From contig JBLNBZ010000051.1 in assembly GCA_050260355.1 (NCBI GenBank), forward strand, positions 1 to 41,908: a DNA stretch of 41,908 bases, given 5' to 3'. Made by a program: the position numbers and the translations under genes. This DNA is from CADEFX01 sp050260355. Lineage in GTDB: Bacteria; Pseudomonadota; Alphaproteobacteria; Rhizobiales; Hyphomicrobiaceae. How positions within the stretch are numbered: the stretch's first letter is position 1; the number at the start of each line of letters is the position of its first letter. Below are positions 16,460 to 23,623 of this stretch, in pieces. Below the pieces are notes generated by a model, which saw only the letters and a program-made list of their open reading frames with translations, had not been told where the DNA came from and did not search any database.

Positions 16460-17686
16460 ATGCCGAGATTTGGCTCGATCGCCCGGCGCTTGCTTCCGAA
16501 CTTCGGCGCACTCGCCAATGCGGAGACCAGCCCGGATCTGCAAAGCGAGACCGTTGCGCGAGGAGCGCGAGCGTTCGCGCCGGTCGTTTGGCTGATCGGC
16601 AAGGTGCAAAGCGGCAAGAGCTCGATCATCCGCACGATCACGCAGAGCAAGGAGGCTGAAGTCGGCAGCGGCTTCAAGGCCTGCACGCGTACAGCCAGCA
16701 TTTTCGATTTCCCGGAGGAGGCGCCGATCATCCGCTTTCTCGATACACGGGGGCTCGGCGAGATTGGCTATGATCCGGCAGAGGATCTGGCGTTCTGCGA
16801 GCAGCGCTCGCACCTCGTGCTGGCGGTGGCGAGGGCAATGGATCCGCAGCAGAACGCCGTTCTCGAGACGCTGCGCGCGGTCCGCCGTGCTCATCCCGAT
16901 TGGCCCATCGTCGTCGCGCAGACGTGTCTGCACGACGGCTACGCCCGCGGCCAAGACCATCCCGCGGTCTATCCATTCGACCGTGCGTTGTCGGACTTGT
17001 CCGCGATCCTGCCTGCGGATCTGTTGCGAAGCCTCGCGTTCCAGCGCGCGCAGTTTTCAGCCCTGCCGGGGTCTGGTCCACTGATGTTCGTGCCGATCGA
17101 TTTCACCAAGCCGGAAGACGGCTTCTCGCCCGTTGATTTCGGGCTCGACGCCTTGTTTCACGCGCTGACCGAGGTGGCGCCCCGCGCCATGGTCACAGCC
17201 CTCGGCGCCATGCCCGGCTCCTCGAGCGAGACACGCGCACAGCAGCCGCTGATCCTGGGGTACGCGACGGCTGCAGCGGCAAGCGATCTCGTGCCTCTCG
17301 CCGGCGCCGTCGCCGTTTCAGCGATCCAGGCACGATTGCTGCACCGCCTCGCCTCCACCTACAATGTCGTCTGGGACAAGCGTGCGATAACGGAATTCGC
17401 AGCGGCACTCGGCACCGGCACGATCATACGTGCACTGTCGGGTTTTGGAATCCGCCAGCTCGCCAAGCTCATTCCGGTTTACGGGCAGACGGCGGCGGCA
17501 GCGACGTCGGCCGCTATGAGCTTCGCTGTGACCTATGCTCTGGGCCAGGCGGCCGTCTACTTCCTATCGCGCAAGCGCATGGGCGCGGCTGACCCGGCTG
17601 GCGTCTTCCGGACGTACCGCCAGGCACTGCAGGACGCCTTTCGCATGGCGCGAGAGCGCAAGCTCCGGCCAGGAGAGGCAGGATGA
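16460..17686 (+). CDS. GTPase with C-terminal membrane segments (DUF697-like)
   Basis: A 408-aa P-loop GTPase. G1 is GKVQSGKS (residues 47-54) and G3 is DTRGLG (95-100). The usual NKxD base-recognition motif is not obvious; TCLHD (155-159) in VVAQTCLHDGY seems to take its place. The C-terminal half (about 255-370) is Ala/Gly-rich and hydrophobic, with stretches such as GYATAAAASDLVPLAGAVAVSA and GFGIRQLAKLIPVYGQ, resembling DUF697/YcjF-like membrane domains. This suggests a membrane-associated GTPase. The ATG at 16460 has AGGA upstream. It overlaps the next GTPase gene by 4 nt (ATGA), so the two are translationally coupled. No EcfG promoter directly precedes it; it may be read from the csbD transcript, 153 nt upstream. 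Confidence 0.85.
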   Translation: MPRFGSIARRLLPNFGALANAETSPDLQSETVARGARAFAPVVWLIGKVQSGKSSIIRTITQSKEAEVGSGFKACTRTASIFDFPEEAPIIRFLDTRGLGEIGYDPAEDLAFCEQRSHLVLAVARAMDPQQNAVLETLRAVRRAHPDWPIVVAQTCLHDGYARGQDHPAVYPFDRALSDLSAILPADLLRSLAFQRAQFSALPGSGPLMFVPIDFTKPEDGFSPVDFGLDALFHALTEVAPRAMVTALGAMPGSSSETRAQQPLILGYATAAAASDLVPLAGAVAVSAIQARLLHRLASTYNVVWDKRAITEFAAALGTGTIIRALSGFGIRQLAKLIPVYGQTAAAATSAAMSFAVTYALGQAAVYFLSRKRMGAADPAGVFRTYRQALQDAFRMARERKLRPGEAG

Positions 17687-19233
17687 GCAAGCGGTCGAAG
17701 GCGACGCCGTATTTGCGCGGGCTTTTCCTTGCCATCGGACTGCTGCTCCCGTCGCTGACGCTCCTGCCGTTCGGGAGCATCTGGCTATGGCAGCACGGCT
17801 ACCTGTTGTACTGGGCCATTGGCGCATGCTTGACCGTCGCTGCGACGTACGCCGTGCAGATGCGGCTCCTGAGACAGACGCCCGCGAGCGATGCCTCAAC
17901 ACCGACGCAAGGCGCGGCAGGAGAGATCGAAGACGACGAAGGCGATCCGAGCTGGACGCCTGCGGAAGCCCAGGCATGGCGCAAGGTGCTGCAACTCGCT
18001 GCCAAGGTCAGCCCTGAGCAGATTTCGAGCCGCGAGGCCGCCATTCAACTCGGCCTCGATACGATCCGTACCGTCGCCGCGACACTGCATCCCGAGGAGC
18101 GCGAGCCGCTCTGGAAGTTCACTGTGCCCGAAGCGCTGGCTATTCTCGAGCGCGTGAGCGGCAAGCTCAGGACCTTCGTCGGCGAGAGCATCCCGCTCGG
18201 CGACAGGCTGACGGTGGCGCAGATGATGGCGCTTTATCGCTGGCGCGGAGCGCTCGAGCTTGCGGAAAGAGCCTATGACCTGTGGCGGCTCGCTCGCTTC
18301 ATCAATCCGCTCACGGCCGCGACGCACGAGGTGCGCGAGCGCCTCACACGCGAGATGCTGCAGTGGGGCCGGGACCATGTCACGCGCAAGTTGGCGACGA
18401 CGTACGTGAAGGAGGTGGGTCGCGCGGCGATCGAGCTTTACGGTGGGCGGCTGCGCGTTTCGGACGCCGATCTTGCACGGCACGTGAGCAGTGCTTCCGC
18501 CGCAGATCGCGCTGCATTGGCAGAGCGCGTCGCCGAGCCGCTTCGCGTCCTCGTCGCCGGTCAAGTCAGCGCGGGCAAGTCGAGCCTCATCAACGCGCTG
18601 GCGCAGGAGGTCCGCGCCGCCGTCGACGCACTGCCGACCACGGCAAGCTTCGCCGCCTACGAGATCGCGCACGGAGACCTTCCTGCCGCCTTGCTCATCG
18701 ACAGCCCGGGGCTCGGCATGCGGCCGCAGGATATCGAGCCGTTGATCGACAAGGCTGCCGAGAGCGATCTGATGCTTTGGGTTGTCGCTGCGCATCGCGC
18801 CGACCGCAACATCGATCGACACGCGCTCGATGCGTTCCGCTCCCATTTCGCTCAACGGCTGAACCGCCGGCGACCACCAGTCGTGCTCGTCGTCTCCCAG
18901 ATTGATCGCCTGCGGCCATTCCAGGAGTGGGAGCCGCCGTATGACCTCGTCCGTGCCGATCGACCGAAAGCAGCCTCGATCAGGGATGCCGTGAGCGCGG
19001 CAGCCGCGGAGTTGGGCTTCAGCCCTTCCGAGGCGGTGCCGGTCAGCACAGCGCCTGTGCAATCGGCCTACAACATCGATGCGCTCTGGGCTGAGATCGT
19101 GCGCGTTCTCCCTGACGCGCTCAGCGCACAACTCGTCCGCCGCCTCCACGACGTGAGTCGGTGGGACTGGTCGCGGCTGTGGACGCAGGCAGTCAACGCC
19201 GGCCGTGTCATTGCCGGCTCGTTGAAGCGCTGA
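17683..19233 (+). CDS. Membrane-anchored GTPase, partner of the upstream GTPase
   Basis: A 516-aa protein. It starts with two hydrophobic segments (about 12-34 and 41-58), then an acidic linker and a long helical region (about 92-280), followed by a GTPase domain. G1 is GQVSAGKSSLINAL (from residue 293), a TT pair for G2 at about 319-320, G3 is DSPGLG (340-345) and G4 is SQID (405-408) instead of NKxD. The layout of membrane hairpin, helical stalk and GTPase head is reminiscent of bacterial dynamin-like or YcjX/EngA-like GTPases, but I cannot name the family. Start and coupling: ATG overlaps the stop of the preceding gene by 4 nt. Confidence 0.85.
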   Translation: MSKRSKATPYLRGLFLAIGLLLPSLTLLPFGSIWLWQHGYLLYWAIGACLTVAATYAVQMRLLRQTPASDASTPTQGAAGEIEDDEGDPSWTPAEAQAWRKVLQLAAKVSPEQISSREAAIQLGLDTIRTVAATLHPEEREPLWKFTVPEALAILERVSGKLRTFVGESIPLGDRLTVAQMMALYRWRGALELAERAYDLWRLARFINPLTAATHEVRERLTREMLQWGRDHVTRKLATTYVKEVGRAAIELYGGRLRVSDADLARHVSSASAADRAALAERVAEPLRVLVAGQVSAGKSSLINALAQEVRAAVDALPTTASFAAYEIAHGDLPAALLIDSPGLGMRPQDIEPLIDKAAESDLMLWVVAAHRADRNIDRHALDAFRSHFAQRLNRRRPPVVLVVSQIDRLRPFQEWEPPYDLVRADRPKAASIRDAVSAAAAELGFSPSEAVPVSTAPVQSAYNIDALWAEIVRVLPDALSAQLVRRLHDVSRWDWSRLWTQAVNAGRVIAGSLKR

Positions 19234-19292
19234 CTTCTTGATCCGACGCGGCTCGTTCGCCGCGAACGCCGACCTCGCGGCACCATCCGAAA

Positions 19293-19317
19293 TGAACCAT
19301 ACCAGCACCGAGGCGTT
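19293..19317 (+). promoter_or_regulatory. Near-consensus EcfG promoter upstream of DUF883-like gene
   Basis: TGAAC (19293-19297), 16-nt spacer, CGTT (19314-19317): one mismatch at the first -35 base. It is 37 nt before the ATG at 19354, a typical distance, and lies in the stress island. Confidence 0.55.
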
Positions 19318-19353
19318 ATGCGCATGTCAACATATTGCAGGGAGCAAGCACGT

Positions 19354-19638
19354 ATGGCCCAAAGCACCGGTTATCAGGCTCACGACACGAGCAGTACGAA
19401 GGAAGCGGCTGGCGACCTCAAAGAGAGGGCGACCGAAGGCATCGAGAGGATGGCGAGACAGGCCGAAGGAGCCGCCCGCGCCGTTGGCGAGCAAGGGCGC
19501 GAGATGACCGAGCAGGTTCAGGTCGTAGCGGAGAACTTCAAGACTGCGCTCGACAAGTCCATCCGCGAGCAGCCGGTCACCACACTCGCGCTCACGGCAG
19601 CCGTGGCGTTCGTGATCGGCGCACTGTGGAAGTCATAG
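19354..19638 (+). CDS. DUF883/ElaB-YqjD-like membrane-anchored stress protein
   Basis: A 94-aa protein. A long amphipathic, charged helix (KEAAGDLKERATEGIERMARQ and following Glu/Gln-rich heptads) is followed by a single C-terminal membrane helix, QPVTTLALTAAVAFVIGALWKS. This is the arrangement of the ElaB/YqjD/YgaM (DUF883) family, which tether to the inner membrane and, in E. coli, bind ribosomes in stationary phase. The upstream in-frame ATG at 19321 was rejected because GGAG lies 9 nt before the ATG at 19354. It begins a run of small membrane-protein genes. Confidence 0.85.
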   Translation: MAQSTGYQAHDTSSTKEAAGDLKERATEGIERMARQAEGAARAVGEQGREMTEQVQVVAENFKTALDKSIREQPVTTLALTAAVAFVIGALWKS

Positions 19639-19662
19639 CCGTCTCGAAAACCGGAACGCATC

Positions 19663-20178
19663 ATGTTTGAAGGCGTGCTACATCGCGCACAAGTGGCCGT
19701 CGACGCCGTGCTGGCGAAGTTTCTCGGCCGGGCAGCGGTCGCGGTGCCGTTGTTGATCGCGCTGGGGTTCGGCACAGCGGCGCTGACGGTGAAGCTGACG
19801 GAGCTCTACGGCGCCGTCGCGTCCTATCTCGTCATGGCGATCCTGTTCGCAGCCGCGGGCGGGCTGATCGCAATGATCGTCTCGTCGACGACCGAGGTGG
19901 AGGCTCCGTCGGCCGCCAGCGAGGAGCCCAAGGCGGCCGCTTCAGCGCCTCTCCTCAACAAGGACATGCTGTTCAACAAGGACATGCTGCTCACTGCGCT
20001 GACAACGGCAGGCCCGATCGCCTTGCCACGCCTCGTTGGGATCATCGCGCGCAACCTGCCGCTTGTGGTCATGGCAATGTTGATCGGCATCTTCTTCCTG
20101 GCGCGGTCCAGCGCCTCCGCTGTCGAGCCTGCTGCGGGCGAAGCCGCTGCCGAGCCGCGGGCGCCGCCCGCGGCATGA
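19663..20178 (+). CDS. Hypothetical membrane protein, phage-holin/DUF1469-like topology
   Basis: A 171-aa protein with three or four hydrophobic segments: about 23-47, 50-74 (YLVMAILFAAAGGLIAMIV), and 128-146 (LPLVVMAMLIGIFFLARS). Between them lies an Ala/Glu/Pro-rich region with a repeated NKDML segment (LLNKDMLFNKDMLL). It is placed 24 nt after the DUF883-like gene, a pairing common for small membrane stress proteins. The family is not recognised with certainty. The stop overlaps the next start (ATGA). Confidence 0.7.
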   Translation: MFEGVLHRAQVAVDAVLAKFLGRAAVAVPLLIALGFGTAALTVKLTELYGAVASYLVMAILFAAAGGLIAMIVSSTTEVEAPSAASEEPKAAASAPLLNKDMLFNKDMLLTALTTAGPIALPRLVGIIARNLPLVVMAMLIGIFFLARSSASAVEPAAGEAAAEPRAPPAA

Positions 20179-20402
20179 ACCTGGCCGAGAAGGATCGGGG
20201 CAAACCGCAGTCAACGATCGAGGACAAGATGGTAGCAGATCACATCACGACACCATCCCGCGACCAGGAGCTGACCCCCACGGAGAGCCGCCAGGCCGTG
20301 ACCGGCCAGCACGTCAGCATCGTGCTGCTCGTGTCTCTCACCTTGGTGGTTCTAGCAGGGCTGACGTTCCTTGCATCCTACACCTGGAGCCAGCTGCCCT
20401 GA
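20175..20402 (+). CDS. Small tail-anchored membrane protein, hypothetical
   Basis: A 75-aa product with a polar N-terminal half and one C-terminal membrane helix (HVSIVLLVSLTLVVLAGLTF) near the end. The family is unknown. The ATG overlaps the preceding stop by 4 nt, arguing for translational coupling; a second in-frame ATG at 20229 would also keep the helix. Confidence 0.62.
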   Translation: MNLAEKDRGKPQSTIEDKMVADHITTPSRDQELTPTESRQAVTGQHVSIVLLVSLTLVVLAGLTFLASYTWSQLP

Positions 20403-20436
20403 TCGCCTTTGCTCCCTCGTGCCAAAGGAGTGACGA

Positions 20437-20673
20437 ATGGCCAAGTGTGACACGTGCGGCAACGATTACGACAAGTCGTTTCAGATCATGGCCGGCGGAA
20501 AGACGATGACGTTCGACAGCTTCGAGTGCGCCATCCATGCGCTGGCGCCGGCCTGCGAGAACTGCGACTGCCGCATCGTCGGCCACGGCATCGAATCGCA
20601 GGGCAAGATGTACTGCTGCGCCAATTGCGCGCGACAGGTCGGCGTTCAAGGGGTCGCCGATCGGGCCGCCTGA
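20437..20673 (+). CDS. Cys-rich zinc-binding protein (metallothionein-like)
   Basis: A 78-aa protein with nine Cys at 4, 7, 31, 40, 43, 45, 60, 61 and 64 plus several His. The N-terminal MAKCDTCGNDYDKSF is a C-x2-C knuckle, and FDSFECAIHALAPACENCDCRIVGHG followed by YCCANCAR forms further zinc-ribbon pairs. The pattern recurs in many actinobacteria and proteobacteria as an uncharacterised protein; metal storage or zinc-ribbon binding is inferred. AAAGGAG lies 7 nt upstream of the ATG. It ends 3 nt before the convergent trcR stop codon. Confidence 0.85.
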   Translation: MAKCDTCGNDYDKSFQIMAGGKTMTFDSFECAIHALAPACENCDCRIVGHGIESQGKMYCCANCARQVGVQGVADRAA

Positions 20674-20676
20674 GCC

Positions 20677-21417
20677 CTAGTCGCCCTGCTCCTGCTCAGC
20701 CGGACGCGACAGCTCCTTGAGCTTGGCGAACACGCGCGAGGCCTCCTCGTCGGGGGTCTCGGCGTCCGGCTGCGCCGCCGCTGGCTCCTCCGGAGGAGCT
20801 ATGTCGGGTTGCGGTCCGAGGCCGGGGATCGTCTCCGAAGCCGGTAGCAGAGTCCCGCCCTTGCCCGTCTCCTTGCGATCGCGCTCGAGGCGGCGCGCGG
20901 CCTTGCGCACCTCGTTATCCAGATCGATCTGCGAGCACAGGCCCAGCATCACCGGATCCTGCGGCGTCAGGTTGGCGGAATTCCAGTGCGAGCGATCGCG
21001 AATCGCTGCGATCGTCGGCTTGGTCGTGCCGACGAGCCGCATGATCTGACTATCCCGGAGCTCGGGATGGTTGCGCAGCAGCCACAGCACGGCGTTGGGC
21101 CGGTCCTGCCGGCGCGAAACCGGCGTGTAGCGGGGGCCGCGCTTGCTCTTGACCACCGGGATCTCGACCTTGGATTCGGCAACCTTGAGGCGGTAGTTTG
21201 GATCGGCCTCGGCGCGCTTGATCTCCTCGCGGGAGAGCTGGCCGGAGGCAATGGGGTCCATGCCCTTGATGCCCTGGGCGACGTCGCCGTCGGCGATGCC
21301 CTTGACCTCGAGGTTGTGCAGGCCACAGAACTCCGCGATCTGCTCGAAGCTGAGGGATGTGTTCTCGACCAGCCAGACCGCCGTGGCCTTCGGCATCAAA
21401 GGTTTACGATTGCTCAT
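20677..21417 (-). CDS. trcR: Cell cycle transcriptional regulator TrcR (DUF1013)
   Basis: A 246-aa DUF1013 protein, confined to Alphaproteobacteria. The N-terminal MPKATAVWLVENTSLSFEQIAEFCGLHNLEVKGIADG, the KSKRGPRYTPVSRRQDRPNAVLWLLRNHPEL region and LVGTTKPTIAAIRDRSHWN, which resembles a helix-turn-helix, are highly characteristic. The C-terminus is acidic and Pro/Ala-rich. The ATG at 21417 has AAGGAAGG 5 nt upstream; the frame begins at 21447. The name follows the DUF1013 family annotation; the molecular targets are not evident. Confidence 0.92.
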   Translation of the reverse strand: MSNRKPLMPKATAVWLVENTSLSFEQIAEFCGLHNLEVKGIADGDVAQGIKGMDPIASGQLSREEIKRAEADPNYRLKVAESKVEIPVVKSKRGPRYTPVSRRQDRPNAVLWLLRNHPELRDSQIMRLVGTTKPTIAAIRDRSHWNSANLTPQDPVMLGLCSQIDLDNEVRKAARRLERDRKETGKGGTLLPASETIPGLGPQPDIAPPEEPAAAQPDAETPDEEASRVFAKLKELSRPAEQEQGD

Positions 21418-21775
21418 AAGTGCCTTCCTTGGGACCTGCTCTGGCATCCGGCAGGGCAGGCCAATCGTGAATGAGGGCTTAGGGGATTGCAGCCCTTATA
21501 TCGTGCTGGCTGGCGGCTCCGCAACCACCGGACGGGCCGCATTTTGCATCAAATTGGACTTAAGGAACCGGCCCCGCGTTATCGCGCTGCAGAAGTCGGC
21601 CCCGTGCGCCGCCCTTCCTCGCTCGGTCCGGGCGATGGCCGAATCATGAGCGATTCCCGGAGTGTGTGAAATTCGCTTCGCAATGACAAAAATGCGTTAT
21701 CCCTCGTTGCAGTGCACAGATGCGGGGCCTATGTTGCAGTGCGGCTAGGCAAAAACGCACGCTCGGGACAGGTCG
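21418..21775. other. Divergent regulatory region between trcR and maoC-like gene
   Basis: About 358 nt without a supported gene. It holds two GANTC sites facing each other, GAATC (21641-21645) and GATTC (21652-21656), candidates for CcrM methylation, and a 10-bp direct repeat near the maoC start (see separate entry). Confidence 0.55.
21706..21742 (+). repeat. Direct repeat GTTGCAGTGC upstream of the hydratase gene
   Basis: GTTGCAGTGC occurs at 21706-21715 and again at 21733-21742, 27 bp start to start, ending 33 nt before the ATG at 21776. The TTGC-type core and position suggest an operator. Binding by a PHA-type regulator such as PhaR is speculative. Confidence 0.45.
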
Positions 21776-22213
21776 ATGACCGTACTTACTCGCAATGCCT
21801 ACTACTTCGAGGACCTCCAGCTCGGCATGGAGGCAAGCTTCGCGAAAACGGTGTCGGAAGCCGATATCAACACGTTCGCGGAGGTGACCGGTGACAAGAA
21901 CCCCGTTCACCTCGATGAAGCCTACGCCGCCAAGACCATCTTCAAGACGCGCATTGCGCACGGCATGCTCACCGCAGGCTACCTTTCTGCGGTATTCGGC
22001 ATGGAGCTGCCGGGACCCGGCGCGATCTACGTCTCGCAGACCCTGAACTTTCGCGGGCCCGTAAGGATCGGCGACAGGGTCATCGCCAAGGTGCGCGTTG
22101 CGGAGCTGTTCCCGGCCAAGCGTCGCGCGCGCTTCGAGTGCGTGTGCACCGTCGACGGCAAGCCCGTGCTCGAGGGCGAGGCCATTCTGATGGTGCCGGC
22201 GCGGCCCGCCTGA
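21776..22213 (+). CDS. MaoC-like (R)-specific enoyl-CoA hydratase
   Basis: A 145-aa hot-dog-fold hydratase. The R-hydratase signature is present: Asp40 and His45 in TGDKNPVHLDE form the catalytic dyad and RIAHGMLTAG follows. Such enzymes (PhaJ-like) hydrate trans-2-enoyl-CoA to (R)-3-hydroxyacyl-CoA, supplying polyhydroxyalkanoate synthesis or other R-specific pathways. The length is that of the stand-alone single hot-dog form. PHA genes are not in the window, so the physiological pathway is unknown. Confidence 0.9.
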   Translation: MTVLTRNAYYFEDLQLGMEASFAKTVSEADINTFAEVTGDKNPVHLDEAYAAKTIFKTRIAHGMLTAGYLSAVFGMELPGPGAIYVSQTLNFRGPVRIGDRVIAKVRVAELFPAKRRARFECVCTVDGKPVLEGEAILMVPARPA

Positions 22214-22329
22214 TCCGCCGTATCTCCCATCTCAGCGAGGTGGCCGAATCGGTCCGGGCTTGACCTCGGGCCGGCTCTTGCTGTCTTTGGCGCAACGCCA
22301 CGCGATGCCGGCAACCTGCCTCAGCCCAG

Positions 22330-23262
22330 ATGCACATCCTTTACGGTTACGATCACGTTCCCCACGAAATCAGGGGCGCAACGCTCGCGATCGGCAATTT
22401 CGACGGGGTGCACCGCGGTCATCAGGCATTGTTCCAGGCCGCGCGCGAGGCCGTGGCGCACCACGGCGGCCTTGCCGGCGTGATGGTTTTCGAGCCGCAC
22501 CCGCGCGAGTTTTTCCAGCCCGACAAGCCGCATTTCCGCCTCACGACGTTGCCGCAGAAGCTTGCCCTCTTCGAGCGTTATGGGCTCGAGCTGGCCGTGG
22601 TGCTGACGTTCGATCAGCGCCTCGCCGAGCTCACGGCGTATGATTTCATCGAGCGGATCCTCGTCGCCGGACTAGGAGTCCGCCACGTCATCGTCGGCGG
22701 CGATTTTCACTTCGGCAAGGGCCGCGATGGCAATGCCAAGGTGATGTCGCGTGCCGGCAAGGAGTTCGGCTTCGAGGTGACTGTCGTCGAGACCGTGGCT
22801 GAAGCCGGCGAGGTGTTCTCCTCCAGCGCCATTCGCGCCGACATCGCGCAAGGCGATGTGGCGAGCGCGGCACAGGCGCTTGGCCACTATTGGCGGGTCG
22901 CGGGCAAGGTTGTCGGCGGAGCCAAGCGCGGCACGGGTCTGGGCTTTCCAACGGCGAACATTCACCTGGCCAAGGGGACGGCTTTGGCACACGGCATTTA
23001 TGCCGTTTTCGTCTACGTGCACGGGGAGCGCAGCGCAGGGGCCGCCTATCTCGGCACCCGGCCGACCTTCGACAACGGCGAGCCGATCCTGGAAGTCTTC
23101 CTGCTCGACTTCGAGGGCGATCTTTACGGTCGCGAGATCGAGGTCGAGTTCATCGACTATATCCGCGGCGACCGCAGGTTCGAGACGATCGAGGCCCTGA
23201 AAGAGCAGATAGAGAAAGACGTTGCGCGGTCCAGGCAGATCCTGGCGCGAGCCAAGCCCTGA
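22330..23262 (+). CDS. ribF: Bifunctional riboflavin kinase/FAD synthetase
   Basis: A 310-aa RibF that makes FMN from riboflavin and then FAD. The N-terminal FAD synthetase (nucleotidyltransferase) domain has GNFDGVHRGHQ (residues 22-32) and the SSSAIRADIAQGD motif; the C-terminal kinase domain has GAKRGTGLGFPTANI, GTRPTFDNGEPILEVFLLDF and LYGREIEVEF. Both domains are complete. The start has a weak ribosome binding site. It lies 116 nt after the hydratase gene and is followed by a 361-nt gap before ileS. Confidence 0.97.
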   Translation: MHILYGYDHVPHEIRGATLAIGNFDGVHRGHQALFQAAREAVAHHGGLAGVMVFEPHPREFFQPDKPHFRLTTLPQKLALFERYGLELAVVLTFDQRLAELTAYDFIERILVAGLGVRHVIVGGDFHFGKGRDGNAKVMSRAGKEFGFEVTVVETVAEAGEVFSSSAIRADIAQGDVASAAQALGHYWRVAGKVVGGAKRGTGLGFPTANIHLAKGTALAHGIYAVFVYVHGERSAGAAYLGTRPTFDNGEPILEVFLLDFEGDLYGREIEVEFIDYIRGDRRFETIEALKEQIEKDVARSRQILARAKP

Positions 23263-23623
23263 ACGAGAGATGCCGCCGCGCCCTCTGCTTGAAGTTGCGT
23301 ACCGCTGAACCCCGCTAAAATGCGCCGCATCTTCCGCGGCGGCACCCCTCGGATGCCTTAAACTCGCTTTCGCCGGATCGGTTCCACACGGCGGCATTTG
23401 ATGAGGCGGCTGCTGCCCGCCTGCATCAGGGGTGGGGCCGGAGAACCGGATTGACTCTGCTGACGCGGGTTGCGGGGCGGAAACCACGCGGCTAGAAAGA
23501 TCAGCATGTCCCGATTTGCGGTGATAAGCGCGCGAATTCTGTGCCCGGTCGCCTGAGGGCGTCCGGGGCTAGCCGCCTGTGCGTCGAGCACTCCGCCTCT
23601 GCTTTTTCAGACACGGCCTCTCC
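23263..23623. other. Intergenic region ribF-ileS with long-range inverted repeat
   Basis: 361 nt without a convincing gene. A small minus-strand open frame (23358-23591) shows no family pattern. GCCGCCGCG (23272-23280) and CGCGGCGGC (23335-23343) form a perfect 9-bp inverted repeat around a 54-nt loop; it may be a transcript structure or simply GC-rich coincidence. No T-box is expected in this lineage and none is seen. Confidence 0.4.

Noticed and set aside
17896..19308. 470-codon minus-strand frame opposite the second GTPase
   Set aside because: A shadow of the GTPase gene; Arg/Leu/His-rich with no motif.
19653..19677. GGAAC-N16-CGTG near the start of the 171-aa membrane protein gene
   Set aside because: The -10 has a mismatch and the site overlaps the start codon at 19663, so it cannot drive that gene.
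22214..22329. tRNA-like stretch (GAGGTGGCCGAATCGG) before ribF
   Set aside because: It resembles the D-arm of a Leu/Ser tRNA, but no acceptor stem pair, anticodon arm or T-loop (GTTCRA) follows at the right distance.
23366..23391. GGAAC-N16-AGTT on the minus strand in the ribF-ileS gap
   Set aside because: The -10 has a mismatch and no gene starts downstream on that strand within a normal distance.
23358..23591. 77-aa minus-strand ORF between ribF and ileS
   Set aside because: No family pattern, no ribosome binding site and biased composition of a shadow frame.
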